In this document: one piece after another, positions 25,536-34,713 of the stretch
Position numbering within the stretch: position 1 is the stretch's first letter
How the letters are laid out: the number at the start of each line of letters is the position of its first letter
NCBI GenBank assembly: GCA_050693895.1
Contig: JBOGWS010000010.1
Span: 40,073-104,072, forward strand
Source of the DNA: WHSV01 sp050693895
GTDB taxonomy: Bacteria; Actinomycetota; CADDZG01; WHSQ01
Length of the DNA: 64,000 nucleotides
Reading direction: 5' to 3'
Made by a program: the position numbers and the translations under genes
Notes under the pieces: generated by a model
The model's input: only the letters and a program-made list of their open reading frames with translations
Databases searched by the model: none
What the model was told of the DNA's origin: nothing

Positions 25536-26308
25536 ACCCACGTCAACGCCGGGGCACCCTGCTGCTGGCCCTCGCCATAATCGGCGCGGTCGCGGTCTTC
25601 CTCTCGGTCTCCAGCTACGTGGCGGAGGTTAGGCGCGAGGTCGGTCCCAAGCAGTTGGTCCTGCAACTCAATACTGAGGCGATCGCGTTCCAACCGCTTC
25701 CGGCCGAGTCGGTCGAGCAGGTCGAGGTTCCCGAGAAGTACGTCCCACAGGGTGCGATAACCGACGACGAGCTGCTGGAGGGCTCGCTGGTGCCGGCGGC
25801 CGACCTCCCCGCGGGAACGATCCTTCAGGAGGGCATCCTGGGCCCCCTCCCCGCCCTGAAAGAGGGAGAGCAGGAGCTCGCGATCGCTGTGGACGCGGTA
25901 ACGGGTGTGATCGGACAGATCTTCCCGGGGGCCAAGGTGGACATCTACGCGAGCTTTCCCGGGGGTGGTGACGAGGGCGACGTCTCGTCCGAAGACTGCT
26001 CGATGCTGCTGATGAGCGACGTCACCATCCTCGATGTCGGAGGCGAGCGTCCCGACCCGGACGCGACGGAAACCGGCGCGCCCGACGTCTCGACGGTCAT
26101 TCCCGTGACCTTTGCTCTACCGCCCGAGCTAGGAGTTCAGCTCGTCTATGCAGAAAGCTTTGCCCAGGAGGTTCGACTCGCGGTCCGGGGGGCGACCGCC
26201 GACACCGATGTCGACACCGGACCGGTCGGATCGACGGGGGCGAGGGTGCCCAGCCCGGGAGATTGCTCGCTTCCACCCGGCCTGACCTTCGAGGGGGGTG
26301 GTGGTTAG
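25532..26308 (+). CDS. cpaB: Flp pilus assembly protein CpaB
   Basis: About 258 residues. An N-terminal membrane segment (GTLLLALAIIGAVAVFLSV) is followed by an SAF-like domain (VPEKYVPQGAITDDELLEGS and ADLPAGTILQEGIL) and a RcpC/CpaB-type C-terminal part, ending in a Gly-rich tail. CpaB is the periplasm-side or cell-wall-side component of Tad machines. The TTG at 25532 overlaps the previous stop and follows GGAGG; no ATG fits. Confidence 0.8.
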   Translation: MNPRQRRGTLLLALAIIGAVAVFLSVSSYVAEVRREVGPKQLVLQLNTEAIAFQPLPAESVEQVEVPEKYVPQGAITDDELLEGSLVPAADLPAGTILQEGILGPLPALKEGEQELAIAVDAVTGVIGQIFPGAKVDIYASFPGGGDEGDVSSEDCSMLLMSDVTILDVGGERPDPDATETGAPDVSTVIPVTFALPPELGVQLVYAESFAQEVRLAVRGATADTDVDTGPVGSTGARVPSPGDCSLPPGLTFEGGGG

Positions 26309-27903
26309 TGGCCTACAACGTCTTGCTCGGCATCGCCGAGTCCAGCCTCGCCGGCCAGGCGGCGGACCTCATGGCCGAGGACGGAGACCTCGCGGTTGTC
26401 GGGACGGCGCATGAAGCCGGGGTCGTCATTTCGACCCTGGCATCCGAGGAGGTCGACGTCGTGGTGCTTCATGAGGACATCGGCCCGCTGCCCGTCATGG
26501 ATCTCGCGCGAGAGGTCGGGCAGCGTTACCCCCAGGTCAGCATCGTGCTCGTCGTACGAGAGCGCACCGCGGAGATCCTCCGCTCGGCGCTGCAGGCGGG
26601 GGCGCGCGACGTCCTGGCCATCCCGTTGAGCTTCGAGGAGTTGCAGGGCGTGAAGGCCGCGGGCGCCTGGACGCAGCAGTTACGGGAGCGTGCGCGAGGT
26701 GAAGCCGCGAGCACGATGAACCTCGGCATCGGGGGCCAGCTGGTCGCGGTCTCGGGGGCCAAAGGGGGTGCGGGGTGCTCCATGGTGGCACTGCACCTGG
26801 CCCTGTCGGCGACGGCGGGGGGCCGCGGACGTTCCGTTTGCCTCGTGGACTTCGATCTGCAGTCGGGCGACATGGGGATCCTTCTCGATCTGAGTCATCG
26901 CCGCAGCGTCTTCGATCTGCTCGACGTCGCGCACGAGCTGTCGCCACGCGTGCTCGAGGATGCCCTCTACGTTCACCAGTCGGGTCTGCGGGTCCTGCTT
27001 GCCCCCGAATACGGCGAACAGGAAGAGGACGTCACCGCGCCCGCGGCGCGCCGGATTCTCGGAGCGCTGAAGTCGAACTTCGACGTCGTCATCGTGGATG
27101 TCGGCTCGGTCGTCACGGAGGCCAACGCGGTCGCAATCGACATGGCGGATCGAGTGCTGATGGTCGCGACTCCCGACGTGCCTTCTCTGCGTGCAGCCAA
27201 CCGCCTGCTCGAGATGTGGAATCGCCTTGAGATCCGGTCGCTCAAGGCGGACAAGGGAAACGACGTGTTGATCGTGCTCAACCGAGCGCATCGCGATTCG
27301 GAAGTGCAACCCGACCTCGTGAGAAAGGTGGTCGAGGCGCCGCTCGCCCATACCATCCTTCCCGCCGGTTTCAGAGACCTCGAGCCCGCGGTGAACACGG
27401 GAGTTCCCGATCGTCTGACCGACGGATCGCTCAGGACCTCACTCGCCGGGCTAGCCGAGGAAGTGGGCCTCATGACGCCCGAAGGGAACAAGAAGAAAAA
27501 GGCCAAGGCGCGCGCGGGGCAGCCCAGACGATTGCTGGGACAGAACGGGCAGGTGGCCGTCGAGACGGTCGGCCTCGCAGCTTTGATCATCCTTCTTGCT
27601 CTGTTCGCCTGGCAGATGGTGCTCATCGGGCTCACGCACGTCGTTGCGGGCCACGGCGCTCGCGAGGGCGCGAGGGCGCTGTCGGTGGGCGAGAACGTGG
27701 GCGAGAAGGTGAACGACGAAACCCACTCCATCTGGCGCGATGACGTCTCCATCGACGAGGGTGACGACTTCGTCAGGGTCACGCTTCAGGTGCCGTTGAT
27801 CGTGCCCGGTCTCGATAGTCCGTTCGAGGTGGATGCTCGGTCGGGGGCCGTGCTCGAGGACGAACCGCTGCCGGATGCATTCGAAGACGAGGACGACCAG
27901 TGA
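26308..27903 (+). CDS. tadZ: TadZ/CpaE-type ATPase fused to a TadE-like pseudopilin
   Basis: A 531-residue protein. Residues 1-130 are an atypical receiver-like domain. Residues about 140-385 are a ParA/MinD-type ATPase with the deviant Walker A VSGAKGGAGCSMV and a conserved DFDLQSGDMG. From residue 389, after a lysine-rich linker, a TadE-like segment follows: QNGQVAVETVGLAALIILL, one transmembrane helix and a short extracytoplasmic domain. TadZ localises the machine and TadE is a minor pilin; their fusion is unusual. A separate TadE could also start at the ATG at 27472, preceded by GAGGAA. The GTG at 26308 overlaps the cpaB stop by 1 base. Confidence 0.8.
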   Translation: MAYNVLLGIAESSLAGQAADLMAEDGDLAVVGTAHEAGVVISTLASEEVDVVVLHEDIGPLPVMDLAREVGQRYPQVSIVLVVRERTAEILRSALQAGARDVLAIPLSFEELQGVKAAGAWTQQLRERARGEAASTMNLGIGGQLVAVSGAKGGAGCSMVALHLALSATAGGRGRSVCLVDFDLQSGDMGILLDLSHRRSVFDLLDVAHELSPRVLEDALYVHQSGLRVLLAPEYGEQEEDVTAPAARRILGALKSNFDVVIVDVGSVVTEANAVAIDMADRVLMVATPDVPSLRAANRLLEMWNRLEIRSLKADKGNDVLIVLNRAHRDSEVQPDLVRKVVEAPLAHTILPAGFRDLEPAVNTGVPDRLTDGSLRTSLAGLAEEVGLMTPEGNKKKKAKARAGQPRRLLGQNGQVAVETVGLAALIILLALFAWQMVLIGLTHVVAGHGAREGARALSVGENVGEKVNDETHSIWRDDVSIDEGDDFVRVTLQVPLIVPGLDSPFEVDARSGAVLEDEPLPDAFEDEDDQ

Positions 27904-28271
27904 GGCGGAGTATGAGCGACTACGAGAGCAGGAGACGCTTCAACGAGAGCGGTTCGGCGTCACTCGAGACCATCGGCATGCTCCCGTACCTGCTGATGGC
28001 CGCGCTGTTCGCGTGGCAGGTGCTGGTCGCGGGTTACATCGCGGTCAACACCGAGAACGCGGCGCGCAACGGGAGCCGGGTAGAGGGACGCGGAGGCGAC
28101 GGAAGCGCCGCGGCGATCGATTCGCTTGCGCCCTTCGTGCGCAACAACGCGACGGCCTCCGTCGATGGGGAGAGGGCCACCGTCACGGTCGAGATCCCGA
28201 TCGTTCTGCCTCAGATCACGAGCGAGAACTTCGCCATCACGCGCACCGCCACGCTGCCATCGACCGACTGA
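27900..28271 (+). CDS. tadE: TadE-like minor pilin
   Basis: A 123-residue protein with a basic N-terminus, then GSASLETIGMLPYLLMAALFAW, a TadE-type prepilin segment with Glu at +5 relative to the expected cleavage. One transmembrane helix leads to an extracytoplasmic domain. The GTG at 27900 overlaps the previous stop; the ATG at 27912 (MSDYESRRR) is an alternative. It is the second TadE-like domain in the operon. Confidence 0.8.
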   Translation: MRRSMSDYESRRRFNESGSASLETIGMLPYLLMAALFAWQVLVAGYIAVNTENAARNGSRVEGRGGDGSAAAIDSLAPFVRNNATASVDGERATVTVEIPIVLPQITSENFAITRTATLPSTD

Positions 28272-28286
28272 GATGAAGGGGTAATT

Positions 28287-29630
28287 GTGGGCCTGAAGGA
28301 CAGGATCGCGGTCGACAACCTGGAACAGGTCGTCACCGACTCGGGCGAGAAGCACACGGTCGCCCTTTACAGACGCAAGCTTCTCGAAGAGGTCGACCTA
28401 AACGAGCTGGCGGCGCTGAGTCATTCGCAGCGCCGCGCCCGCCTCGAACGAGTTGTCGGCCACATCTTGACGCGCGAGGGCCCCGTCCTCACCAGCGCCG
28501 AGCGATCATCGCTGATTCGTCGGATCGTCGACGAATCGCTCGGTCTAGGTGTTCTCGAGCCGCTCATCAACGACGAGACCATCACGGAGATCATGGTGAA
28601 CGGGCCGGCGGACATCTGGATCGAGCGCGACGGGCGACTCGAGAGGGTAAACGCCCGATTCGCGGACGAGCACCAGCTCTATCTGACGATCGACCGCATC
28701 GTGTCGGCCGTGAACCGTCGCGTCGACGAGTCGAGCCCCATGGTGGATGCTCGCCTGCCGTCCGGAGAACGAGTGAACGTCATAATTCCGCCTCTCGCCC
28801 TGACGGGACCGACGCTGACAATTCGGCGTTTCCCGCGCGCCTACTCGCTCAAGGAGCTCATGGACCTGGGGGCCATGGATGACTCCATCGCGAGCCTGAT
28901 CAGCTCGTTCGTGCGTGCCAAGTTCAACATCATCGTGTCCGGAGGAACGGGCACGGGAAAAACGACCCTGCTCAATGCGCTGAGCGAGTTCATCCCCGAG
29001 GGCGAACGCATCGTCACCATCGAGGACTCGGCGGAACTTCAGCTAAAGCAGCCCCACGTCATCTCGCTCGAGTCCCGGCCCCCGAACGTCGAGGCAAAGG
29101 GCGAGATCACGATCAGGGACCTGGTGCGCAACTCATTACGAATGCGTCCCGACCGCATTCTCGTCGGTGAGGTGCGCGGGGCCGAGACACTGGACATGCT
29201 CCAGGCCATGAACACCGGCCACGAGGGGTCCGTGGCCACGCTGCACGCGAACTCCACCGAGGACGCGATAGTGCGACTCTCGACCCTGGCGTCGATGAGC
29301 GACCTGAACGTCCCCTACGACGCGCTGCGCGATCAGATCAACAGCGCCATCGATGTCATCGTGCAGCTGACGCGCACCGTCGACGGGCAGCGCAAGATCG
29401 CCGAGATCGCCGTCGTCGCCTCCCAGCGGCGCGAGAAGTTCCGTCTCGCGACTGTCGCCGGTTTCAAGCCGGATCCGATCGGCCCGGACCGGCGCACAAC
29501 CGGCCGCTTCGCGCACTTTCCTCTGCCGGACGCCGTGCGTCAGCGCCTGCAGCTGTCGGGCGAGGACATCGCACGCGAGTTCACCGAAGCGGCCGAGGCT
29601 CCGGTGGCCCCCGAGCGCGAGGCCGTGTGA
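28287..29630 (+). CDS. tadA: Tad pilus secretion ATPase TadA/CpaF
   Basis: A 447-residue type II/IV secretion ATPase. An N-terminal helical domain is followed by the nucleotide-binding core: SGGTGTGKTTLLNAL (Walker A, 218-232), the Asp box and the Walker B region. It powers extension of Flp pilin. GTG start at 28287. Its stop overlaps the tadB start. Confidence 0.95.
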   Translation: MGLKDRIAVDNLEQVVTDSGEKHTVALYRRKLLEEVDLNELAALSHSQRRARLERVVGHILTREGPVLTSAERSSLIRRIVDESLGLGVLEPLINDETITEIMVNGPADIWIERDGRLERVNARFADEHQLYLTIDRIVSAVNRRVDESSPMVDARLPSGERVNVIIPPLALTGPTLTIRRFPRAYSLKELMDLGAMDDSIASLISSFVRAKFNIIVSGGTGTGKTTLLNALSEFIPEGERIVTIEDSAELQLKQPHVISLESRPPNVEAKGEITIRDLVRNSLRMRPDRILVGEVRGAETLDMLQAMNTGHEGSVATLHANSTEDAIVRLSTLASMSDLNVPYDALRDQINSAIDVIVQLTRTVDGQRKIAEIAVVASQRREKFRLATVAGFKPDPIGPDRRTTGRFAHFPLPDAVRQRLQLSGEDIAREFTEAAEAPVAPEREAV

Positions 29631-30565
29631 TGGAGGTCGACACCCCCGGCGTCGCGTTGGGGCTCCTGTTGATCACGTCGATCGTGGCCCTGCTCGCGGT
29701 GCGGGTGTTCCTGCGGGACAGGGCGGAGCGAGCCGCGATGGCCGAGCGGAGCGCGCTGGAACTCGCGGAAAAGCGCGCGTCGCGCCTTCGCTACCGGATC
29801 GACCGGCGACTGGCGAGAACCGCGCTCGGACGGTCGCTTGGAATTCGCATCGGCTCCGCCGGTGTCGGCATGATGACGATCGACTTTCTCCTGCTCAGCG
29901 TCGGAGCCTTTTCTCTGGGGACCGTTCTTGTGAACATCGTCGTGCCCCTATGGCTCGCCCTGGTCGGAGGAGTCGTGTGCGTGCGCCTTTGCTTCGTGTG
30001 GGTCGAGATGCAGAGGGAGAAGCGCAGGCTCGCCTTCGTGACCCAGCTTCCCGAGGTCGCCAGGCTGCTGTCGAACGCATCTAGCGCGGGGCTGGCGATC
30101 CGCGCGGCGATCGACATGGCCACGGACGAGCTGGACTCTCCAGCGTCCGAGGAGTTGCGGCTCGTCAGCGAAGAGCTGGCACTCGGACAGTCGGTGAGTC
30201 GAGCTCTGCAGAATCTCGAGCAGCGGATGCCGTCACGGGACGTGGGAGTGCTCATCTCGACCCTCGTGATCCAGCAACGCTCGGGCGGCGACCTCGTCAA
30301 CGCGCTTCAGGACATGGCCGACACGCTCGACCAGCGTCGCGACCTTACGCGCGAGATCAGGACCGTGATGGCGGGATCGGTGGCGACCGGATACATGGTG
30401 GCCGGCCTGGGAGCGATCACGGTCTTCCTGATGAACGCGATCACCCCCGGGGTGCTGGACGACCTGACGTCGTCGGTCCCGGGGCTCATCGCGGTGGGGA
30501 TCGCCGCCTGTCTCTACGCGGTTGGTTTTCTTCTGATTCGCCGAGTCACGAGGGTCGAGGTCTAG
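29630..30565 (+). CDS. tadB: Tad inner-membrane platform protein TadB (T2SS-F domain)
   Basis: About 311 residues. An N-terminal membrane helix, a cytoplasmic T2SS-F domain with ATSGLAIRAAID-like and LALGQSVSRAL segments, and two C-terminal transmembrane helices. With TadC it forms the inner-membrane platform of the Tad machine. The ATG at 29630 overlaps the tadA stop; an adjacent GTG at 29627 is also possible. Confidence 0.9.
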   Translation: MEVDTPGVALGLLLITSIVALLAVRVFLRDRAERAAMAERSALELAEKRASRLRYRIDRRLARTALGRSLGIRIGSAGVGMMTIDFLLLSVGAFSLGTVLVNIVVPLWLALVGGVVCVRLCFVWVEMQREKRRLAFVTQLPEVARLLSNASSAGLAIRAAIDMATDELDSPASEELRLVSEELALGQSVSRALQNLEQRMPSRDVGVLISTLVIQQRSGGDLVNALQDMADTLDQRRDLTREIRTVMAGSVATGYMVAGLGAITVFLMNAITPGVLDDLTSSVPGLIAVGIAACLYAVGFLLIRRVTRVEV

Positions 30566-30596
30566 TGCCCGCAAACGTCATTGGACGGAGCGCTAG

Positions 30597-31493
30597 ATGA
30601 ACCCCCTGCTCGCGGGCGGAGCGACGACGGCCTGCTTCCTGCTCGCCGGTTGGGGCTGGCGGCTCATGCGTGACCGGGGTCCGGCGTCGCGACTCCAGAC
30701 CGCAGTACCGGGCGGCGCGGGGGCCACCGGACGCACCAGCCTTGTGTCCCGTCTCTATGACTACCTCGGCGATCGCTTTGCGCCGCGTGTGCTTGGCTAT
30801 CTAAGCGAAAACAAACGAGCGTCGATTCGACGCAAGCTCAATTCGGCCGGACGGCCGGGTGGCATGACCGTTCAGGGATACGCGGGTCGAAAGGCCGGCT
30901 ACACGATCATCATGGGAGGCGCGGGCGCGCTGTTCGCGCTTCGCGGCAGCCTGTTGCTCGGTGCCCTGCTCATCGCGTTCGGCTGGTTCTACACGGACAT
31001 CTGGCTTTCCGGAGTGGCGCGCGCTCGCCAGGCCCGCATCGAGCGTGACCTTCCCGACTTCCTCGACATCCTTGCCGTTACGGTGTCGGCGGGGGTCGCC
31101 TTCCGCTCGGCTCTGGAGCGCGTGTCGGAGGCGCTCGAGGGCCCGCTGAGCGAAGAGATAATGACCGCTCTCCGGCAGATGGAACTGGGGATGAGCCGCC
31201 GGCAGGCGCTCGAGGGAGTCAAGGATCGCAACTCGTCCGAGTCCCTCAACCAGTTCGTCACCGCGTTGCTGCAGGCCGAGGAGTTGGGAGTTCCGCTCGC
31301 CGACGCGCTCGGCAACCTCGCCGAGGACATGCGTCGCTCGTTCAACCAGGCGGCCCGGCGCCGCGCCGCCAAGGCGTCGCCGCGCGTCAGCCTCATCGTT
31401 TCAACTGTCATCGTTCCGGGGGCCATCGTGCTCATCGTCGCCTCCGTCATCGCCGGCACGGACATCGACTTCGGGAACTTTTTCGGTGGTTGA
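30597..31493 (+). CDS. tadC: Tad inner-membrane platform protein TadC (T2SS-F domain)
   Basis: A 298-residue T2SS-F domain protein. An N-terminal membrane segment is followed by hydrophobic helices and a cytoplasmic domain with FLDILAVTVSAGVAFRSAL and LGVPLADALGNLAEDM. It ends in a C-terminal transmembrane helix. It is the TadB partner. The last 8 bases overlap the histidine-kinase gene, so the operon continues into the two-component genes. Confidence 0.9.
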   Translation: MNPLLAGGATTACFLLAGWGWRLMRDRGPASRLQTAVPGGAGATGRTSLVSRLYDYLGDRFAPRVLGYLSENKRASIRRKLNSAGRPGGMTVQGYAGRKAGYTIIMGGAGALFALRGSLLLGALLIAFGWFYTDIWLSGVARARQARIERDLPDFLDILAVTVSAGVAFRSALERVSEALEGPLSEEIMTALRQMELGMSRRQALEGVKDRNSSESLNQFVTALLQAEELGVPLADALGNLAEDMRRSFNQAARRRAAKASPRVSLIVSTVIVPGAIVLIVASVIAGTDIDFGNFFGG

Positions 31494-32691
31494 GCTCGAG
31501 CGGGAGATCGGAAGGTCCATGGGACGAGTCGGCGCGCTGAGCCGCCTGATCTTCAACTTCCGACTCATCGCTCTGTCGGTGGTCGTGCTCTGGATGCCCT
31601 CGCAGCTCGAGGACTTCGGCCTCCTCCTGGGCGTTCTCTGTATCGCGGCGGTCGCCAGTTTCCTGCCGATTTTGTTCTGGGACCGGTACGGCCCGATCCT
31701 GCTGAGGCACCCGAGTTTCTTGGTGAGCGACCTGTTCATCTCGATGGGAATCCTGACCATCACCGGCGCCGACAGCCCGTTCTTCTACTTCACGCTGGGC
31801 ACCGCGTTGCTGGCCGGTGTGCTCTACGGGTGGAGGGGAGCCGGAGTCCTCTCGGTGGCCATCTTGGCCTTTTACTGGGGTGGTCTGTCGCTGTCGGAAA
31901 CCGGCGGGGACGTCGAGACCTTTCAACTCGTCATCGGACTGCCCGCTCTCTATCCGTTGTGCGCTGTGGGGGGAGCAGCGGTGCGAAACCTCCTCGACCG
32001 CCAGGCACACGTCGAGGCGGAGCTGGCCGAGGCCGAGAGGGTGACGGTCGTCGAGCGCGAGCGGGCAAGGCTCGCGCGTGAGATGCACGACTCGCTGGCC
32101 AAGACGATTCAGGGGATCTCGCTGAGCGCGTCCTCGCTGCCGGTATGGGTCAAGCGCGACACCGGCAGAGCGGTGGCGGAGGCAGAGCGGATCGCGCACG
32201 CGGCCCGTCTCGCAAGCTCGGAGGCGCGCGAGCTGCTTACCGACATGCGATCGGACATGCTCGAAGTACCGCTTGGCACCGCGGTGTGCAGCTTTCTGGC
32301 CAGCTGGTCGGATCGCTCGGGAATCTCTGCCGTGTGCGATGCCGACGAGAGCTGTGATGCGGCCCCCGAGACGCGCTGGGAGCTCTTTTCGATCGTTCGG
32401 GAGGCTGTGCACAACGTCGAGCGTCACGCACACGCCAACAAGGTAAGACTGCTCCTCGGATACGACGACGACGACATCGTGCTGACGATCGCCGACGACG
32501 GGAACGGGTTCGAGATCCCCACGGAGCTGGAGGGGCTTGGGGACGGCGGTCACTTCGGAGTCATCGGCATGTCCGAGCGCGCCGAGCACGTCGGGGGGCA
32601 TCTCGAGGTGGAATCGGCTGTCGGCGAGGGCTGCATCTTGCGGGTGACCGTTCCGGCGCGAGTGCCGGCGGAGAGGGGCAATGCATCGTGA
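31486..32691 (+). CDS. Membrane histidine kinase of the NarX/DegS type
   Basis: A 401-residue sensor kinase. About five transmembrane helices (residues 25-165) are followed by a dimerisation domain with REMHDSLAKTIQG (His201) and an HATPase domain containing EAVHNVERHAHANKV and DDGNGFEIP. HisKA_3-type kinases pair with NarL-type regulators, and one follows immediately. Position inside the Tad operon suggests that it controls pilus genes; the signal is unknown. GTG start at 31486. Confidence 0.85.
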   Translation: MVELEREIGRSMGRVGALSRLIFNFRLIALSVVVLWMPSQLEDFGLLLGVLCIAAVASFLPILFWDRYGPILLRHPSFLVSDLFISMGILTITGADSPFFYFTLGTALLAGVLYGWRGAGVLSVAILAFYWGGLSLSETGGDVETFQLVIGLPALYPLCAVGGAAVRNLLDRQAHVEAELAEAERVTVVERERARLAREMHDSLAKTIQGISLSASSLPVWVKRDTGRAVAEAERIAHAARLASSEARELLTDMRSDMLEVPLGTAVCSFLASWSDRSGISAVCDADESCDAAPETRWELFSIVREAVHNVERHAHANKVRLLLGYDDDDIVLTIADDGNGFEIPTELEGLGDGGHFGVIGMSERAEHVGGHLEVESAVGEGCILRVTVPARVPAERGNAS

Positions 32692-33332
32692 CGCGCGTCC
32701 TGATCGTCGACGACAACGCGGTGTTGCGCCGCGGCGTGGCGAGCCTGCTGGAGGCGGCCGACGGCATCGAGGTAGTCGGGGAGGCCGGCACCGGCAAGGA
32801 GGCCATTGCGGTGGCCAAGGAGGTGGCCCCCGACATCGTCCTTCTGGACGTGCGCATGCCCGTCATGGACGGCATCGCCGCAGCGGGCCCCCTCAGCAAG
32901 ATCGCCAAGGTGATGATGCTCACCTACGCCGAGGACGAGGAGCGCGTCTCCAAGGCCATCAGGGCGGGAGCATCGGGCTACCTGGTGCACGGCAGGTTCT
33001 CGCCCGAGGAACTCGAGCGGGCGGTACTCGACCTTGCCAAAGGCCGGAACGTGATATCGCCATCGGTCGTGTCGGTGGTGTTCGACGCGCTCAGGGATGG
33101 AGGCGGCGGAGCCGAGCCGGAGGGGCCGGCCGCGCTGACCGAGCGGGAGGCAGAGATCATGAACCTGCTCGCGCAGGGACGGTCGAACGGAGCTATCGCT
33201 ACCGAGCTTTTCATCAGCGAGAAGACCGTCAAGAACCACATCAATCGGATCTACGCAAAGCTCGGGGTCACGAACAGGGCGGAGGCGATCGCGGCCCATC
33301 TGGGCGTCTCTCGCAAGGGGCAGGAGGCGTGA
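32688..33332 (+). CDS. NarL/LuxR-type response regulator
   Basis: A 214-residue regulator. The receiver domain has VDDN (acidic pocket) and phosphoacceptor Asp54 (LLDVRMPVMDG). The C-terminal HTH has LTEREAEIMNLLAQGRSN and KTVKNHINRIYAKL. At the position of the conserved receiver Lys it reads YLVHG (His101), as in a subset of actinobacterial regulators. The GTG at 32688 overlaps the kinase stop, so the pair is coupled. Target promoters are unknown. Confidence 0.9.
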   Translation: MTRVLIVDDNAVLRRGVASLLEAADGIEVVGEAGTGKEAIAVAKEVAPDIVLLDVRMPVMDGIAAAGPLSKIAKVMMLTYAEDEERVSKAIRAGASGYLVHGRFSPEELERAVLDLAKGRNVISPSVVSVVFDALRDGGGGAEPEGPAALTEREAEIMNLLAQGRSNGAIATELFISEKTVKNHINRIYAKLGVTNRAEAIAAHLGVSRKGQEA

Positions 33333-33553
33333 CCCGGGATCGTCTCGGCCTCCGCCCGAGGGGGAGAACGGGCGGGGACCCAGGCCGGGCCATCGGGGGA
33401 CCCAAGGACTAATTGGGCCCGGCCCAGAGGCGCATATGGGCCTTGGGACCCTCGAAGCGGGCCGAGGGGATCGATAGCGTGACGCACGTCAAGTTTGGTC
33501 AGCCAAGCAGGTGCTTCACGGACCGGGCAGCAGCCCACAAGGAGGAGACAACG
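33333..33553. terminator. Intergenic hairpins after the two-component genes
   Basis: GC-rich inverted repeats lie at 33401-33417 (CCCAA/TTGGG) and 33421-33442 (GGCCCA/TGGGCC). They may terminate or process the tad-kinase transcript before the separately translated Flp pilin. No U-tract is clear. The rest of this 221-base gap has no ORF. A GGAGGAG ribosome-binding site lies just before the pilin start. Confidence 0.35.
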
Positions 33554-33766
33554 ATGCAGGATCTGGCGCTTCGAACCTACGTTGCTCTCGAGAACATGCC
33601 ACTTCGCGTGCGGGAGACCCTCGTCGACGAGGACGGCCAGACCGCAGCCGAGTACGTCGGAATTCTGGCGTTCGTCGCAGCCGTGGTCGGTGTCATCTTT
33701 GCCGCCAACACCGACATCGGAGACGCCATCGTCAGTCGGATCCAGAGCATCATCTCCAGCCTCTAG
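33554..33766 (+). CDS. flp: Flp/Fap-type major pilin
   Basis: A 70-residue prepilin. A charged leader of about 33 residues ends in DEDGQTAAEYVGILAFVAAVV, with Glu at +5 after the Gly-type cleavage site and a hydrophobic helix. Mature Flp is about 37 residues and forms the pilus. Cleavage needs a TadV/CpaA-type peptidase, which is not seen in the window. The ATG at 33554 follows AAGGAGGAG, a strong site fitting high expression. Confidence 0.9.
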   Translation: MQDLALRTYVALENMPLRVRETLVDEDGQTAAEYVGILAFVAAVVGVIFAANTDIGDAIVSRIQSIISSL

Positions 33767-33779
33767 TTCCGGGCTCAGG

Positions 33780-34682
33780 ATGGTGGCAAGCCTTTTCAAG
33801 CGTCGAGAAGGAGGACAGGTCATGCCTGTCCTCCTCTTGCTGTTCACCGCGCTTCTTGCCGCGGGCGCCATCCTCTTCCAGGTCGGCAGGGCATCGGGGC
33901 TCTCCGCAACCGCTCAGACGGGAGCCGACGCGGCTGCCCTTGCCGCCGCCAAGAACCTGCGGACCCAGCTCGTGAACATGGCGTCGCGGATGGGGTTCTC
34001 GGACCTCATCCTCGTGGACGACGCTCAGGTCTGTTCGGCGGCCGAGGACTACGCGGCCCGGAACGACTCGGTCGTTACCTCGTGTGCGCGCGAGGGGCTC
34101 GAGGTTCAGGTGGCCGTTGTGACACAAGAGAAACTGGGCGAGGCTGCGGAGCCGATCGAGGCCGAGGACTACCAGGGGGCCCAACGTTCGAGGGCAGAGC
34201 TCGACGCTCGGCCCCTCGTGATGAACGGCAACATTCCGAATCTCGGGATCAGTGGCAACGACGGAGGGGGCCGGATCCCAGGGAGCGACTGGAAGGAATT
34301 CAAAGAGGACTTCGCCGATGGGCCCCTCGACGTCGTCGCCCTCGGTGTGTTTCTCCAGAACCATGGCTTCCAGGTCGGCGAGAACCCTGCGTTCGGTGGC
34401 GTCGCTCCGGTTCATACGAACGGTTCGTGGCACTACCGCAACGGTGCGATCGACGTGAACTTCGGTGCCGGCCAGAGCGCGTCGGAGATGGCCGCCATCG
34501 ACCCTCTGATTCCTCAATTGAACTCGCTTGGGTTCGGGGTCATCTGGCGCTCGGAGGGCCACTTCGACCACCTTCACGTCGACCTCGGCGGAGCCCGCCC
34601 CGGATTGATCGGCACCGACTTCGCCGGCAGCGGCTACGGACCGTCTGTGTTCGACATCCAGTTTGTCCCTGTTGAGAACTAA
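33780..34682 (+). CDS. TadG-like pilus protein fused to an M15-type peptidase domain
   Basis: A 300-residue protein. Residues 1-60 are TadE/TadG-like: GGQVMPVLLLLFTALLAAG with one transmembrane helix and an Ala-rich segment. From about residue 150 the protein resembles D-Ala-D-Ala carboxypeptidase M15/VanY domains: WHYRNGAIDV (His218, Asp225) and EGHFDHLHVDL (Glu259, His264, His266). Peptidoglycan trimming at the pilus base is inferred. It begins 13 bases after the flp stop, so the two are linked. Confidence 0.8.
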   Translation: MVASLFKRREGGQVMPVLLLLFTALLAAGAILFQVGRASGLSATAQTGADAAALAAAKNLRTQLVNMASRMGFSDLILVDDAQVCSAAEDYAARNDSVVTSCAREGLEVQVAVVTQEKLGEAAEPIEAEDYQGAQRSRAELDARPLVMNGNIPNLGISGNDGGGRIPGSDWKEFKEDFADGPLDVVALGVFLQNHGFQVGENPAFGGVAPVHTNGSWHYRNGAIDVNFGAGQSASEMAAIDPLIPQLNSLGFGVIWRSEGHFDHLHVDLGGARPGLIGTDFAGSGYGPSVFDIQFVPVEN

Positions 34683-34713
34683 TTGGCTCCCCCCGCGGGT
34701 AGTGTCGCCACCG

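Noticed and set aside
33333..33553. Possible c-di-GMP riboswitch before flp
   Set aside because: The characteristic conserved core was not found; only GC-rich hairpins are visible.
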